From Alphaproteobacteria bacterium (GTDB lineage: Bacteria; Pseudomonadota; Alphaproteobacteria; RF32; CAG-239): a stretch of DNA of 64,000 bases. This document shows positions 46,846 through 56,722 of the stretch, in pieces (the stretch's first letter is position 1; every line of letters starts with the position of its first letter). Under the pieces are notes generated by a model. That model had not been told where the DNA came from. It did no database searches and worked only from the letters and a program-made list of their open reading frames with translations. Both the position numbers and the translations under genes were made by a program. The DNA is taken from the NCBI GenBank assembly GCA_017465405.1, contig JAFTWG010000014.1, forward strand, positions 1 through 64,000. The letters are read 5' to 3'.

Positions 46846-48059
46846 TTTTGTATCACCAAATTATTTTTAACTTCAAAAAAGTCTGCATTGTTTTTTAAGG
46901 TAACGAATAACTCCGGATTCGTTGACGTAATCCATGCTTGTAATCCTAAATCTCTTATCTTGCAAAGAAGAGCCTCTCTTTTACCATCATCAAGGTGAGC
47001 GGCAATTTCATCTAACAATAATATAGGTGAAAACCCTTGATATAATATCTGACATTTAGTTTGAGCAAGTATAATATTTATTAATAAAGATTTTTGTTCT
47101 CCCGTCGAACATAATTCTGCCGGCATTCTCTTTTTCTTATAAAAAACTTTAAAATCGGTTCTGTTTACGCCATCAATACTATCGTTATATAAGATATTTT
47201 TACGTTCTTGAGCTAATTTCGACATATAATAATCTTCTACATCAACAGCCGGCATTGAATCCAACATTTTTTCTATTGTACCATCCAGCTCCAACGTCAC
47301 ATTAGGAAAAACATCATCCGGTTCATTTTCTATAAATCTGTTTAACCTTGCAATTTGTTCTCTGCGTGCAGCTGCAATAGCTACACCGGTAGTTGCCATA
47401 TTTTCTTCGATTCCTGACAACCACATTCTGTCAGCGTGTCCGTTGGTAGTTTTAATTAATTGATACCATTGCTTATATAAATGCTCAAAATTTGCAGTTC
47501 TTTTAGCGTGTTCATTATCAAAAGCGTAAACAAGCCTATCTAAAAAGCTACGACGAGGTTGAGAACCGCCTCTGAAAAGTCGATCCATTTGAGGAGTCAG
47601 CCATATTGCAGATAAATATTTTCCTAACTCAACCTGAGAAGAACTTTTTTGACCGTCTATTTTGACGATTCGTTTATTGTAATTGCTTGTTTCATCTTCA
47701 TCTTCTTTTTGTATATTTTCAACAGCTGTTCCTATTTCAAAATCTTCTCCGTTTTTACAAACGGTAGCGGCAACAGCCCAAGAGTTATTTATCGGAGAAT
47801 ATCCGTTATCAATAACAGCCGGAGTAAAACGTTTTATATCTGCAAGTCTTGAGCTTCTTAACCCTCTTCCCGGTGTCAAAAATGAAACAGCTTCAAGGAT
47901 GTTCGTTTTTCCGCTCCCGTTTTCTCCGGTAATTATTATAGGATGTAACCCTGCGTTTATACGTAAAAAAGCATAATTTCTAAAGTCAGTTAAAGTCAGG
48001 CGGGTAACACCTGACTTTTTGTCTGTAACTGATAATATGTTTTTTGCTAAACTATCCAA
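46842..48059 (-). CDS. recF: DNA replication/repair protein RecF
   Basis: RecF is an SMC-like ATPase that marks gaps for RecOR. The 405 residues have TLTDFRNYAFLRI, Walker A IITGENGSGKTNILEAVSFL, the PGRGLRS region, signature STGEQKSLLINIILAQ and Walker B PILLLDEIAAHLD. Slightly longer than usual, with an N-terminal extension of about 18 residues. It follows dnaN by one base. Confidence 0.95.
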   Translation of the reverse strand: MDSLAKNILSVTDKKSGVTRLTLTDFRNYAFLRINAGLHPIIITGENGSGKTNILEAVSFLTPGRGLRSSRLADIKRFTPAVIDNGYSPINNSWAVAATVCKNGEDFEIGTAVENIQKEDEDETSNYNKRIVKIDGQKSSSQVELGKYLSAIWLTPQMDRLFRGGSQPRRSFLDRLVYAFDNEHAKRTANFEHLYKQWYQLIKTTNGHADRMWLSGIEENMATTGVAIAAARREQIARLNRFIENEPDDVFPNVTLELDGTIEKMLDSMPAVDVEDYYMSKLAQERKNILYNDSIDGVNRTDFKVFYKKKRMPAELCSTGEQKSLLINIILAQTKCQILYQGFSPILLLDEIAAHLDDGKREALLCKIRDLGLQAWITSTNPELFVTLKNNADFFEVKNNLVIQK

Positions 48060-48060
48060 A

Positions 48061-49179
48061 TTAAACCCTCATCGGCATTAATACATAGATAGCACTGGTA
48101 TCTGATGTGTCATGAATAACAGTAGGTGACGATTCGTTTGAAAAGCCTATTTGAACCGATTCTCCTTTTATTTCAGATAAAATATCCAATAAATAACGGA
48201 AATTATAACCTATTTCTAAAGGAGTATTATCATATTTTGCATCAATTTCTTCAGAAGCCGATCCAAGGTCAGGACTTGTTGTTGTGACAACAACTTTTCC
48301 GTCTTCCATTCCCATCTTTATTGCTCTGGTTCTTTCTGCAACAACAGAAACACGATCAACAGCATTAGCCAATTCTTTTACCTGAACTTCAAGAATCTTA
48401 TCTGTATCAGTAGGAATAACTCTTTCATAATCAGGATATGTGCCGTCAATAAGTTTTGATGTTAATATAACTTCATCTAAAGCAAAACGAACCTTGTTAT
48501 CTGATAAAGAGATATTAATGCTTTCAGCTTTTGTATCATCAAGAAGCTTACGGATTTCTCCGATAGTTTTTCTCGGAATAATAACACCTGATAAATTATC
48601 AGTTCCATTTGGTAACGGCGATTCTACACAAGCCAATCTGTGACCATCGGTTGCAACGATTCGTAATACTTTTGTTGCCCCTTCGTTTTTGGCATGAATA
48701 TATAAACCGTTAAGATAATATCTTGTTTCTTCAGTTGAAACTGCAAATTGAGTACGATCAATCACATCTTTAAGTTCTTCTCTTTGCATAACAAAGTTGA
48801 TAGGTAATTTATCTCCTGAAATAACAGGGAAATCTTCAACTCCGATAGTAGATAAAACGAATTTTGAACGACCGGATGCAATAGCTAACTGGCCTTTGTC
48901 ATCAGGATAAGTTAATTCAACATCGGAACCATCCGAAAGTTTACGAACAATGTCATATAACATATGTGCCGGAGCCGTTGTTGCACCTGTTTCACTGATT
49001 TTAGCATCAACAATTTCAGTAATTTCCGTATCCATATCAGTTGCCTTAAAGCTGATGCCGTCACTCATGGCTTCAATTCTTACGTTTGAAAGCACAGGAA
49101 TGGTATTTCTTTTTTCAACAATACTTTGAATGTGACTCAAAGTTTTTAATAAAATCGCACGTTCAATAACAAATTTCAT
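48061..49179 (-). CDS. dnaN: DNA polymerase III sliding clamp (beta)
   Basis: The 372 residues form the three repeats of the clamp. The start MKFVIERAILLKTLSHIQSI, the middle VATDGHRLACVE, and the C-terminal end with YVLMPMRV are diagnostic. The clamp encircles DNA for the replicative polymerase and binds DnaX-loaded partners. It has its own 131-bp upstream gap after the dnaA terminator. Confidence 0.97.
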   Translation of the reverse strand: MKFVIERAILLKTLSHIQSIVEKRNTIPVLSNVRIEAMSDGISFKATDMDTEITEIVDAKISETGATTAPAHMLYDIVRKLSDGSDVELTYPDDKGQLAIASGRSKFVLSTIGVEDFPVISGDKLPINFVMQREELKDVIDRTQFAVSTEETRYYLNGLYIHAKNEGATKVLRIVATDGHRLACVESPLPNGTDNLSGVIIPRKTIGEIRKLLDDTKAESINISLSDNKVRFALDEVILTSKLIDGTYPDYERVIPTDTDKILEVQVKELANAVDRVSVVAERTRAIKMGMEDGKVVVTTTSPDLGSASEEIDAKYDNTPLEIGYNFRYLLDILSEIKGESVQIGFSNESSPTVIHDTSDTSAIYVLMPMRV

Positions 49180-49280
49180 ATCATTTATTCCGAATAAAAG
49201 TTTTTACTGCTCAAATAATAGCATATTATTATTATAGCAAAAATGAAAAATATACATTTCAACAGATTTTTAATGCCAAT

Positions 49281-49305
49281 AAAAAAGCCGGAATATTTTC
49301 CGGCT
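49281..49305 (-). terminator. Terminator after dnaA
   Basis: Stem AGCCGGAA (49286-49293) with TTCCGGCT (49298-49305). On minus it is followed by six T at 49286-49281. It lies 5 bases beyond the dnaA stop. Confidence 0.85.
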
Positions 49306-49310
49306 CTGTT

Positions 49311-50765
49311 TTATGATTCCAGTGAACGTCTTAATGCTTCAACACTTTCTGCAACACTCTGATCTTCTTGAATAAGTTCTTCAACTTTTCTGACCGCATG
49401 CATAACTGTTGTATGATCTCTGTCAAATTTACGTCCTATTTCAGGCAATGAGCGTAAAGTCAAAAGCTTTGCTAAATACATTGCGATTTGACGCGGTCTG
49501 GCAACTGTTCGAGCTCGGCGAGAAGATTGCATTTCTTTAACTGAAATATTAAAATATTCGGCAACTTTCTTTTGTATTTCATCAATAGTTGTTCTTCTGT
49601 CATAAGAACGTAGCATATCTTTTAATACTTCTTGTGTACTTTCTATTGTAATCTCTTTGCCGGGAATTAGTTGAGCATGAGCAACAATTCTGCGTAAAGC
49701 CCCTTCCAATTCACGTATATTTGTGGTGATTTTTTGAGCTAAAAACTCAGCTACTTTTTGAGGAAGTTCACAATTTAATTGCTTTGCTTTTTCTTTTAAG
49801 ATGCTAATTCTCAAGTCGAAGTCGGTAGGATGAATATCTGCCATCAGTCCGCAGCTTAATCTTGAGCGCAAACGATCTTCTATTCCTTCTAAATTTGCGG
49901 GAGACTTATCTGCAGAAATTATTATCTGTCTTCCTTCTTCAATTAAAGAGTTAAAGGTATAGAAAAACTCCTCCTGAGTCGATTCTTTGCCACCGATAAA
50001 TTGAACATCGTCAACCATCAAAACATCAACCGAACGAAATTGTTCTTTAAATGCTGCCGTGTCTTTATAGCGCAAAGCTTTTACAAATTTATACATAAAT
50101 TTTTCGGCAGACAAATAAACTATATTCTTTTCCGGATTGCGCTGTTTAATATGCCAAGCAATAGCATGCATTAAATGGGTTTTTCCCAATCCGACACCTG
50201 AATATAAAAACAGCGGATTAAAAGGTATATTGTCAGATTCCGCAATTTTGCGAGCAGCAGCATAGGCAAATTCGTTTGTTTTTCCGACAACAAAAGTATC
50301 AAAAGTATATTGAGGATTAAGTGGAACCGATAAAGATTGACTTGGGTCGGCAAAACTTACATATCCGTTGTCGGGTTGTAAATTGCGAATACCTGATTGG
50401 TATATATTTTGTGGTGCCGGACTTGTTGATATTTGTTTGAATAATGAACGGCAAGAAGAATTGCGAACATTGTTTGTTTTGTCTTCTTCAACGGTTTGAA
50501 CAACAAAGTTGATGGTTTTTATGTTCGGATTCTTTTTCTCCCAAATTCTGTGGATTCGGTCAGAGTAATTAGTGATAACCCAATTTCTCATAAAGCGTGT
50601 CGGAACGCAAATATTCATCACACCGCTGGAAAAAGAGCTGATACTAAGCGGTTTTAACCAACTGTCAAAAGCCTTTTCTCCTACTTCTTGTCTTAATTGT
50701 GAGCAAATCTGTCCCCATTCGTCTTGAACAGCACCAAAGTCATTTTGTATTGCTTCACCAGCCAT
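49311..50765 (-). CDS. dnaA: Chromosomal replication initiator DnaA
   Basis: The 484 residues contain domain I (WGQICSQLRQEVGEKAFDSWL), the AAA+ domain with Walker A YSGVGLGKTHLMHAIA (about 191), Walker B VLMVDDVQFIGGKE and the ISADKSP sensor, and domain IV with the DNA-binding signature KFDRDHTTVMHAVRKV (about 450). It binds DnaA boxes such as those in 4375-4868. The gene is monocistronic by its terminator. Confidence 0.97.
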   Translation of the reverse strand: MAGEAIQNDFGAVQDEWGQICSQLRQEVGEKAFDSWLKPLSISSFSSGVMNICVPTRFMRNWVITNYSDRIHRIWEKKNPNIKTINFVVQTVEEDKTNNVRNSSCRSLFKQISTSPAPQNIYQSGIRNLQPDNGYVSFADPSQSLSVPLNPQYTFDTFVVGKTNEFAYAAARKIAESDNIPFNPLFLYSGVGLGKTHLMHAIAWHIKQRNPEKNIVYLSAEKFMYKFVKALRYKDTAAFKEQFRSVDVLMVDDVQFIGGKESTQEEFFYTFNSLIEEGRQIIISADKSPANLEGIEDRLRSRLSCGLMADIHPTDFDLRISILKEKAKQLNCELPQKVAEFLAQKITTNIRELEGALRRIVAHAQLIPGKEITIESTQEVLKDMLRSYDRRTTIDEIQKKVAEYFNISVKEMQSSRRARTVARPRQIAMYLAKLLTLRSLPEIGRKFDRDHTTVMHAVRKVEELIQEDQSVAESVEALRRSLES

Positions 50766-50954
50766 TATTCTACATATCCTTATAAAGTCTGAGGTTAAAA
50801 CAAATAATCAATCTCATATTGATTCGATGGTCTGATAATAAAAGGTTAAAAAATAAAAAACAACAGAACAATTTTAGAACATTGAAATTAATTTGCTTGA
50901 CATAATGTTTCTAAAGAGTCGCATAGATTCCCTTTGTTTTTGCTGAAAAAACAC

Positions 50955-50998
50955 AAAAAACCACTATCCTGTTTTTGCAAATCAGGAGTGGTTTTTTA
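50955..50998 (-). terminator. Terminator after rpsT
   Basis: ACCACT (50961-50966) plus CCTG (50969-50972) pairs with CAGG (50984-50987) plus AGTGGT (50988-50993) with a 2-base bulge. On minus it is followed by a T-run. It lies 19 bases beyond the rpsT stop. Confidence 0.8.
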
Positions 50999-51016
50999 TA
51001 TAAAATTTCTTTAAAA

Positions 51017-51277
51017 TTAAAGAGCTTTAATCTTGGCAGACAAGCGAGAAATTTTTCTTGCAACAGTGTTGCGGTGCATAACACCTTTGTTTACAGCTTT
51101 CATCAATTCAGATTCTGCAGTAACAAAAGCGGTTTGAGCTAAAGCTTTATCTTTAGCAACAATAGCTGCTTCTACTTTTTTAACAAAAGTACGAACTCTG
51201 CTTTTACGAGCACCATTGATGATGCTACGTTTTGTATTTCTTTTAATTCTTGTCTTTGCCGATTTATGATTGGCCAT
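51017..51277 (-). CDS. rpsT: 30S ribosomal protein S20
   Basis: The 86 basic residues start [17 protein letters not shown] and end with a helical, Ala/Lys-rich C-terminus ([19 protein letters not shown]), the three-helix S20 pattern. S20 binds 16S rRNA early in small-subunit assembly. It lies upstream of dnaA, as is common in alphaproteobacteria. Confidence 0.96.
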   Translation of the reverse strand: MANHKSAKTRIKRNTKRSIINGARKSRVRTFVKKVEAAIVAKDKALAQTAFVTAESELMKAVNKGVMHRNTVARKISRLSAKIKAL

Positions 51278-51326
51278 TTTTATATTCCTATAAATTTAAG
51301 TTATTACAAAATTTTTCTGATATGCT

Positions 51327-51355
51327 TTATAAACTCTTCAAAGCCCTCAAGTCAA
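51327..51355 (-). promoter_or_regulatory. Promoter of rpsT
   Basis: On minus, TTGACT (51355-51350) and TTATAA (51332-51327) are exactly 17 bases apart, about 50 bases upstream of the start. Confidence 0.6.
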
Positions 51356-51384
51356 CACAATTTTTTGTAAATATGTCGATTCTT

Positions 51385-52128
51385 CTATTTTTTAAGCATA
51401 TTTTCGAGGTTAATTTGAAATTCGTCAGATTCTAAAGCACTTTTATAAACCTGTTTTTCAATTTCCAAACCTTCATCCAAGTCAGTATTTCCGATAGCTG
51501 TTTTGATAAGTTCTTTTGAAGTATTGGTTGCCAAGTTTGGCATAGAAGCAATAAGTTCTGCAACTTTCACTGTTTCATCATGCAAATACATTAATGGAAT
51601 GATACGACTTATTAAACCGATTCTTTCGGCTTCCGTTGCATTCATTGCTCTACCGGTCAAAATCATTTCCATGGCTTTGGCTTTGCCCACAGCTTTAGTT
51701 AAACGTTGAGTTGCTCCAAATCCGGGAACTGTTCCCAAGCACAAATCAGGCATTGCAAACCAAGTATTTTCCGAACAAAAAACCATATCACATGCCATAG
51801 CGAGTTCAAAACCGATACCGATTGCATAACCGCTTACTTCTGCAATTACCGGCTTTTTAGCATCGGCAATAACTTCAAAGTTGTCAGTCATATCTTCTAA
51901 CATACTGGCATTTACGTTTTTTACAAACTCGGTTGCATTAATTCCGGCAGAAAATGTTTTTTCATTTCCTCTTATAACAATAGCTTTGATCTCATCATCA
52001 ATATCAAGTTTAGCCATTTCTTTTGACAAACTCTCTAAAGTATCGGAATTAATTCTGTTTAGTTTATCCTTGCTTGAAAAAGTGATTAAACCTACGGCAC
52101 CGATTTTTTCAACATTAATTTCTGTCAT
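51385..52128 (-). CDS. Enoyl-CoA hydratase/isomerase-family protein
   Basis: The 247-residue crotonase-fold protein has the oxyanion-hole segments KTFSAGINATEF (about 54) and VSGYAIGIGFELAMACD (about 94-110), with the first catalytic Glu in FELAM. In the second catalytic stretch (MPDLCLGTVPGFGATQRL) an Asp takes the place of the usual Glu, so true hydratase activity is doubtful. Such proteins sit beside rpsT-dnaA and mutM in many alphaproteobacteria. Acyl-CoA substrate unknown. Confidence 0.85.
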   Translation of the reverse strand: MTEINVEKIGAVGLITFSSKDKLNRINSDTLESLSKEMAKLDIDDEIKAIVIRGNEKTFSAGINATEFVKNVNASMLEDMTDNFEVIADAKKPVIAEVSGYAIGIGFELAMACDMVFCSENTWFAMPDLCLGTVPGFGATQRLTKAVGKAKAMEMILTGRAMNATEAERIGLISRIIPLMYLHDETVKVAELIASMPNLATNTSKELIKTAIGNTDLDEGLEIEKQVYKSALESDEFQINLENMLKK

Positions 52129-52137
52129 TTTACATTC

Positions 52138-52500
52138 CTAATCTTTGCTTTTTAGAGTTACTCTAACCAAAAGCGGTTTGTTTTTTTCTAATACTATATC
52201 TAAAACTTCCATATCACGCTCAAAATGTAAAGCATTTTCTTTATTGCTAACAAATTTCCAACCTAATTGCGGTAATGTTTTTTTGTAAAAATCAGCAATA
52301 TTTTCAAATTTTATTTTTTCAGAACTTATATAAGCCTCGCTAAAACGGCTTTCATCATTTCCGAAAGTTATGTTGTTGCTGTGCAGCTGAGTTGTTTGCG
52401 GCATAAGCGGAACATCATCTAAACCGTCAATAAATTCTGCTGCGCGAGTCGATGTTGCGAACAATATAAACGATAAGCACAATATTTGTAATATTTTCAT
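52138..52500 (-). CDS. Small exported protein of unknown function
   Basis: The 120 residues begin with a Sec signal peptide (MKILQILCLSFILFATSTRAA, cut expected after about 20; the run here is listed by its ends MKIL and TRAA). The mature part is about 100 residues with a YKKTLPQLGWKFVSN stretch typical of small periplasmic domains. ATG 52500 is preferred to an in-frame GTG at 52527, which would put nine polar residues before the signal and overlap mutM. It is co-transcribed with mutM and the enoyl-CoA hydratase gene. Confidence 0.6.
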   Translation of the reverse strand: MKILQILCLSFILFATSTRAAEFIDGLDDVPLMPQTTQLHSNNITFGNDESRFSEAYISSEKIKFENIADFYKKTLPQLGWKFVSNKENALHFERDMEVLDIVLEKNKPLLVRVTLKSKD

Positions 52501-52507
52501 CTCAATC

Positions 52508-53347
52508 TCACTTTTGTAAAGTTTCACAATAAAAAGTTGAACGTCCTGCTTGAACGGCTTTCTTTATTCCTCCGGTTTTTTCTGTATTGCATATACAATT
52601 AGGACATTTTTGTCCTATTTTATTATATACACAATGCATATTTTGAAAATAGCCTAAGCTTCCGTCGGGTTTTTGATAATCTCTTAATGTAGAACCGCCG
52701 TTATCAATAGCTTTTTGCAAGACTGCTCTAATATTTTTTACGAGTGTATCACACTCTTTTTTATTTATTTTATTCGATTCTCTAAAAGGCGATATTCTCG
52801 ATTCGTATAAAATTTCAGAGGCATAAATATTTCCGATTCCGCATACTACGGACTGGTCTAATAAAGTTGTTTTTATTGGTGTTTTTTTATTTTTTATTTT
52901 TTCAAAAAAAAGCTCTCCGGTAAGATTTTTATCAAAAGGATCTATGCCGGTATTTTTAAATAACTCTGATTGATTTATGTCTTTTTTCTTAATTGTGGTG
53001 AAAAGTCCGAATCTTCTCGGGTCGTTATACACTAACCATCCGTTTTCGGTTTTGATAGCGATATGATCATGTTTTTCTAAATGAAGCTGTTGTTCTTTCA
53101 GTGTTTTTATTTTTCCGCTCATTCCCAAATGCCAAACAACGCAAAAATCATTATCAAGATTAATGACAATATATTTTCCGATTCGTTGATAGCTTTCTAT
53201 TTTTGCGCCGATAATATTTTTTTCTGTATTTTCGGGGACAGTCATTCTGAATTTTCGATTCGTTATTTCAACGGACAGAATACGAGCTTTTCCGATAAAT
53301 AAAGCAATACCGTTTTTTACTGTTTCAACTTCGGGTAATTCTGGCAC
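52508..53347 (-). CDS. mutM: Formamidopyrimidine-DNA glycosylase
   Basis: MutM removes 8-oxoguanine and related lesions. After Met removal the protein must start with the catalytic Pro of PELPEVETV. That fixes the start at GTG 53347 (279 residues), with AGGAG 8 bases upstream; the longer frame to 53365 is excluded. The catalytic Glu follows, then the beta-clamp region, VCGIGNIYASEILYESRISP with the H2TH motif, and the C-terminal zinc-finger region. That finger has CPNC followed by another Cys, but only one Cys at the end (FYCETLQK), so the fourth ligand is shifted or lost. Confidence 0.93.
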   Translation of the reverse strand: MPELPEVETVKNGIALFIGKARILSVEITNRKFRMTVPENTEKNIIGAKIESYQRIGKYIVINLDNDFCVVWHLGMSGKIKTLKEQQLHLEKHDHIAIKTENGWLVYNDPRRFGLFTTIKKKDINQSELFKNTGIDPFDKNLTGELFFEKIKNKKTPIKTTLLDQSVVCGIGNIYASEILYESRISPFRESNKINKKECDTLVKNIRAVLQKAIDNGGSTLRDYQKPDGSLGYFQNMHCVYNKIGQKCPNCICNTEKTGGIKKAVQAGRSTFYCETLQK

Positions 53348-53402
53348 AACAACAACTCCTAACAATATATAGTTAGTATAAGTAGTTAAGAGTTTTTTGC
53401 AA

Positions 53403-53705
53403 TTATTTATTTTTCATTATTGATATAATCTCATTGACATAAGACTGTGTGCCAATACCATGTCTTCGGGTTTTTATATTTCCGAAAGATGTTTTATTAT
53501 AAAAATACAGCATGATAAAGAGTCTTGTGTAATAAGTTAAGCCAAGCCCGCAAGCATTGCTATTTTCTATCAATTCCAAAAAATCATTTCGAGAAACATT
53601 TTCATTTTTGCAAATAGAATCAAGGAGTTTCCATTCGGTTAAACAGAGTCTCATACTTGTACGACGATTGTTGATAAAGACGATTTTATTTACCAATTTT
53701 GTCAT
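53403..53705 (-). CDS. Ribbon-helix-helix-type protein
   Basis: The 100 residues have [20 protein letters not shown], a beta strand followed by a helix, then [18 protein letters not shown] and [13 protein letters not shown]. This is the layout of the RHH_4 ribbon-helix-helix family found mainly in alphaproteobacteria. It is probably a small DNA-binding regulator; its target is unknown. It lies just upstream of mutM on the same strand. AAGGAT precedes the ATG. Confidence 0.55.
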   Translation of the reverse strand: MTKLVNKIVFINNRRTSMRLCLTEWKLLDSICKNENVSRNDFLELIENSNACGLGLTYYTRLFIMLYFYNKTSFGNIKTRRHGIGTQSYVNEIISIMKNK

Positions 53706-53810
53706 ATTTATACCAATCCTTATGTATATTATTATTGCCTTAACTTTAGGATAGGATTATATTTAAAAGAAAGATTTAATACAACTAAAAAAAGAAAAAA
53801 TGAACATAAA

Positions 53811-54353
53811 ATGTCAAAAGTTGTAAGAAGCAAAAAATACTTTTCACCTCAAAGAGAGGGAAAAGAGTGTAAGTGTGATTTTCCCGGCTGCGAAAAAGCC
53901 GGAGAGTTTCGTGCACCCAAAGACAGATCGCTAAAAGAATATTATTGGTTTTGTTTAGAACATGTTCAGGCATATAATTCAAAATGGAATTATTATGATG
54001 GCGAATTTGAAGAAGAAAAAACTTCAGAAAAACCACATATGCACTTTAAGGGATATCGTTCAAAAGTAAACTATCAGTTTGGCTATAAAATCAAAGATGA
54101 TTTCGAATTTTTCGGTAAATATGCAAAAAACTTTTCTTCTCGAAACGAAATTTACTATAGTGAAAAAGAAATGAAATTTCTTGAAATAATGGAGTTGGAA
54201 GGACAAGAGGTTTCTGTTCAGTTGCTAAAAAAACAATACAAAAAATTAGTAAAAAAATATCATCCTGATTTACACCGTGGCGATAAAGAAGCGGAAGAAA
54301 AATTTAAGCAACTGACGATAGCTTATCAAGCATTGTTAGAAAAATTTTCTTAA
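53811..54353 (+). CDS. J-domain protein
   Basis: The 180 residues have an N-terminal Cys-containing region ([17 protein letters not shown], then [10 protein letters not shown]) typical of a DnaJ-related family of alphaproteobacteria, and a C-terminal J domain with [20 protein letters not shown] (HPD at about 151-153) and [11 protein letters not shown]. The HPD motif stimulates DnaK ATPase. The gene is convergent with smr and overlaps it by 4 bases. Confidence 0.82.
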   Translation: MSKVVRSKKYFSPQREGKECKCDFPGCEKAGEFRAPKDRSLKEYYWFCLEHVQAYNSKWNYYDGEFEEEKTSEKPHMHFKGYRSKVNYQFGYKIKDDFEFFGKYAKNFSSRNEIYYSEKEMKFLEIMELEGQEVSVQLLKKQYKKLVKKYHPDLHRGDKEAEEKFKQLTIAYQALLEKFS

Positions 54354-54874
54354 CCTCTGTGTCTTCTTAACAAAATTTGAATTACACCGCTTCCGCCGTC
54401 TTTGGGAGCAGGGTGATTAATAGATAAAATAAGCGGACGAATTTCCGGCAAATTGAGCCATTGCGGGACTCGGTCTTTCAAAACACCTCTTGTGCTGAAA
54501 ATATCCGATTCTTCGGTAACATGTAAACCTTTACCGGTAATAATCGCAACGCATCTGTATTGTTTCAAATAGGAATTTTTTACAAAATTTATTACCTTAT
54601 CAAAAGCCTTATTTTCCGTACAACCGTGCAAATCTAATTCAGCTTCAACTCTAAATTCCCCTTTGCGGAACTTTTTTGCGGTATTGGCATCAATATTATC
54701 GGTATTTCCAAATTGCAAATCACCAAGTTTATCTCCGCTATATACGGTATTAGCGGTAATTTTAGGTGTAATTTTCAATTCTTTTTGGGGAATAAAAGTA
54801 TCTCTGGATATTTTTTTCAGGGGGGTAATATCTTTTATTGTCTCTTTCCACCAAGATTCGTCTTCATTATTCAT
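54350..54874 (-). CDS. Smr-domain protein
   Basis: The 174 residues have an unstructured N-terminal half and a C-terminal Smr domain: [17 protein letters not shown] with the LDLHG motif (about 98), [11 protein letters not shown] and the late [14 protein letters not shown]. Smr domains nick nucleic acids or bind RNA. It overlaps mltA by 8 bases, the usual alphaproteobacterial mltA-smr pair. Confidence 0.85.
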   Translation of the reverse strand: MNNEDESWWKETIKDITPLKKISRDTFIPQKELKITPKITANTVYSGDKLGDLQFGNTDNIDANTAKKFRKGEFRVEAELDLHGCTENKAFDKVINFVKNSYLKQYRCVAIITGKGLHVTEESDIFSTRGVLKDRVPQWLNLPEIRPLILSINHPAPKDGGSGVIQILLRRHRG

Positions 54875-56030
54875 TAGAGTCCCCTTTGGGCAGAAATATA
54901 TAGTAAATTCCCTTTGAGTTCATACTTCCGGCTTTGGCCAAAACATCATCATCGCCGCTTCCCCAAAAATAGTCTCCTCGAACGATACCTTTTATTGCAC
55001 TACCTACATCTTGTGCAGCTACTAATTTATTAATTTGATTTTTTTCGGCATCATTTGTCGCTATCCACAACAGGCTGCCCAGAGGCACAATACTTCTGTC
55101 AACTGCTAAACATCTTCCGGCCTGTAACGGCACTCCAAAAGCACCTAAAGGTCCCGATTCGTTAATTATTTTATGAAAGATATAACGACGATTCATTTGC
55201 ATAAATTTTTCTGCTTTTTCGGGATTTTCATTGAGCCATTTTTTTATCTCTATCATATTAATTTTTTCAGGGGGCAATATTTTATTATCTAATAAAATTC
55301 TGCCGATTCCCTTAAACGGAAGTCCGTTGTTTGCCGCATATCCTACGCGTACTTTTTCTCCGTTATCCATATGGGCAACAGCAGACCCTTGAATTTGCAT
55401 AATATGAATATCGACCAAGCTGTCCGCCCACATTAAAACCGGAGCGCCAATATCTTGGGTTTCGATAATTTTTCTTTCGTGATAAGGAACCATTTTCTGG
55501 TTAGATATCATCCCGAAAAATTTTTTATTCGGTAATGAAGTGTCAAAATCTTGCAAATTTATTTCGATTAAATTTTCCGGTTTACCGTAAACGGGATACT
55601 TATATTTATTATTTTTTTGAAAAGACGCATTAATTCTCGATTCGTAATAAGACGTAAACTTGCCTTCAGGATTACCATTATCGGTAACCAAAAATGGTTC
55701 AAAATTGTTTTCTATAAATTTTCTAAAAGCATCGTTAGTCTGAAGTTTTTGTTTTTCAAAATCACTGCAAATTTTTTTATACGATTCGGTTTTTATTTTT
55801 ATTTCACTATTACCCAGCCATTCGCTTTTTAATCTTGCTATTTTTTTACAGTTATTTTCAAAAACCGGAATAAATTCCGCAAAATTATCTTTATTCCAAT
55901 CGACAATTTGACTAAAAGGGGTTGGCAACAATTCAACTTTTGCACCACTAACTTCTTCCTGCTTTTCCTCTTGTTTTTGAGGGCAGGCGGAAAGAAAAAC
56001 GACCAGCAATAAAATCAGAAACTTTTTCAT
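54867..56030 (-). CDS. mltA: Membrane-bound lytic transglycosylase A
   Basis: The 387-residue lipoprotein has a signal with lipobox LSAC (13-16). MltA landmarks follow: FTSYYESRINAS, MQIQGSAVAHMDNG, RVGYAANNGLPFKGIGR and the 3D barrel with QAGRCLAVDRSIVPLGSLLWIA and AAQDVGSAIKGIVRGDYFWGS (in parts), containing the catalytic Asp. It cleaves peptidoglycan from the outer membrane. It overlaps the Tim44-like gene by 4 bases. Confidence 0.94.
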   Translation of the reverse strand: MKKFLILLLVVFLSACPQKQEEKQEEVSGAKVELLPTPFSQIVDWNKDNFAEFIPVFENNCKKIARLKSEWLGNSEIKIKTESYKKICSDFEKQKLQTNDAFRKFIENNFEPFLVTDNGNPEGKFTSYYESRINASFQKNNKYKYPVYGKPENLIEINLQDFDTSLPNKKFFGMISNQKMVPYHERKIIETQDIGAPVLMWADSLVDIHIMQIQGSAVAHMDNGEKVRVGYAANNGLPFKGIGRILLDNKILPPEKINMIEIKKWLNENPEKAEKFMQMNRRYIFHKIINESGPLGAFGVPLQAGRCLAVDRSIVPLGSLLWIATNDAEKNQINKLVAAQDVGSAIKGIVRGDYFWGSGDDDVLAKAGSMNSKGIYYIFLPKGDSNE

Positions 56031-56674
56031 TTTTTTGTAGATACCAACATCCAGTTAGGGGTTGTTGAATTGATATTGCGCTCAAATGTCCAAATATCGG
56101 TAATTGTTTGAATAAAGTTTTCGTCACCTTCAATAATATTACCTTCTGCGTTACGCAAAACGTTTGCTTGTTCGCTGACAAATCTGACCGCAATTTTAGC
56201 TTTGTTATTTTTATCAATTTTTGCACTGACGATTTCGACGGAATTAAAGCCGACAAAGTCCGTTTCAGCGGTAATACCTTCTTCTTTACGCTGATTAATA
56301 ATGTCTTCAAACTTTTTGAACAAAGTCTTTCCGATTAAAGCTTTTAATATATCAATTTCGCCTTTGGCAAAAGATGTAACAATCATTTCAAAAGCACGCT
56401 GTGCGCCGCTTAAAAAAGTTGTGCGATTAAAATTGGGAATTTGTTGTAAAACAGTTTCGGTTTCATTTGTTTCTTTTGTTTCGGCTTTCAGCTCACCGCC
56501 ATCAACTACTACCGGTTTTTTCATAGTTTCTTTCATAAGAATATCAAAAATTTTAGCTGCACTCTCTTGGCTTATGGGAGTTGCCGTGTTTTCAGGTCTG
56601 GTACCGAGTAAACTGCGTAATTTTTGAAAAATCACTACTACAACAAGAATCAAAATTAAAATATCAAAAGCCAT
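56027..56674 (-). CDS. Tim44/TimA-like membrane protein
   Basis: The 215 residues begin with one N-terminal membrane segment (3-17), a short Pro/Thr-rich spacer and a C-terminal Tim44-like domain: FLSGAQRAFEMIVTSFAKGE, LIGKTLFKKFEDII and a final beta-sheet half with ITDIWTFERNI and NWMLVSTKK. The domain is related to the mitochondrial import factor Tim44. ATG 56674 with AGAGGA upstream is preferred to an in-frame start at 56689. The neighbours secB, mltA and smr are the standard context. Confidence 0.88.
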   Translation of the reverse strand: MAFDILILILVVVVIFQKLRSLLGTRPENTATPISQESAAKIFDILMKETMKKPVVVDGGELKAETKETNETETVLQQIPNFNRTTFLSGAQRAFEMIVTSFAKGEIDILKALIGKTLFKKFEDIINQRKEEGITAETDFVGFNSVEIVSAKIDKNNKAKIAVRFVSEQANVLRNAEGNIIEGDENFIQTITDIWTFERNINSTTPNWMLVSTKK

Positions 56675-56722
56675 TTTTTCCTCTATCATTCATAAATATA
56701 TTAAACTTAATATAGCTAAAAT

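Noticed and set aside
50895..50935. TTGACA on plus near 50898 as promoter of a small RNA
   Set aside because: No acceptable -10 lies at 16-18 bases, and what follows is only the rpsT terminator hairpin read from the other side.
50766..51016. Gap upstream of dnaA as the origin
   Set aside because: I found no cluster of DnaA boxes there; the rho-coaE gap has six box-like sites and the expected synteny.
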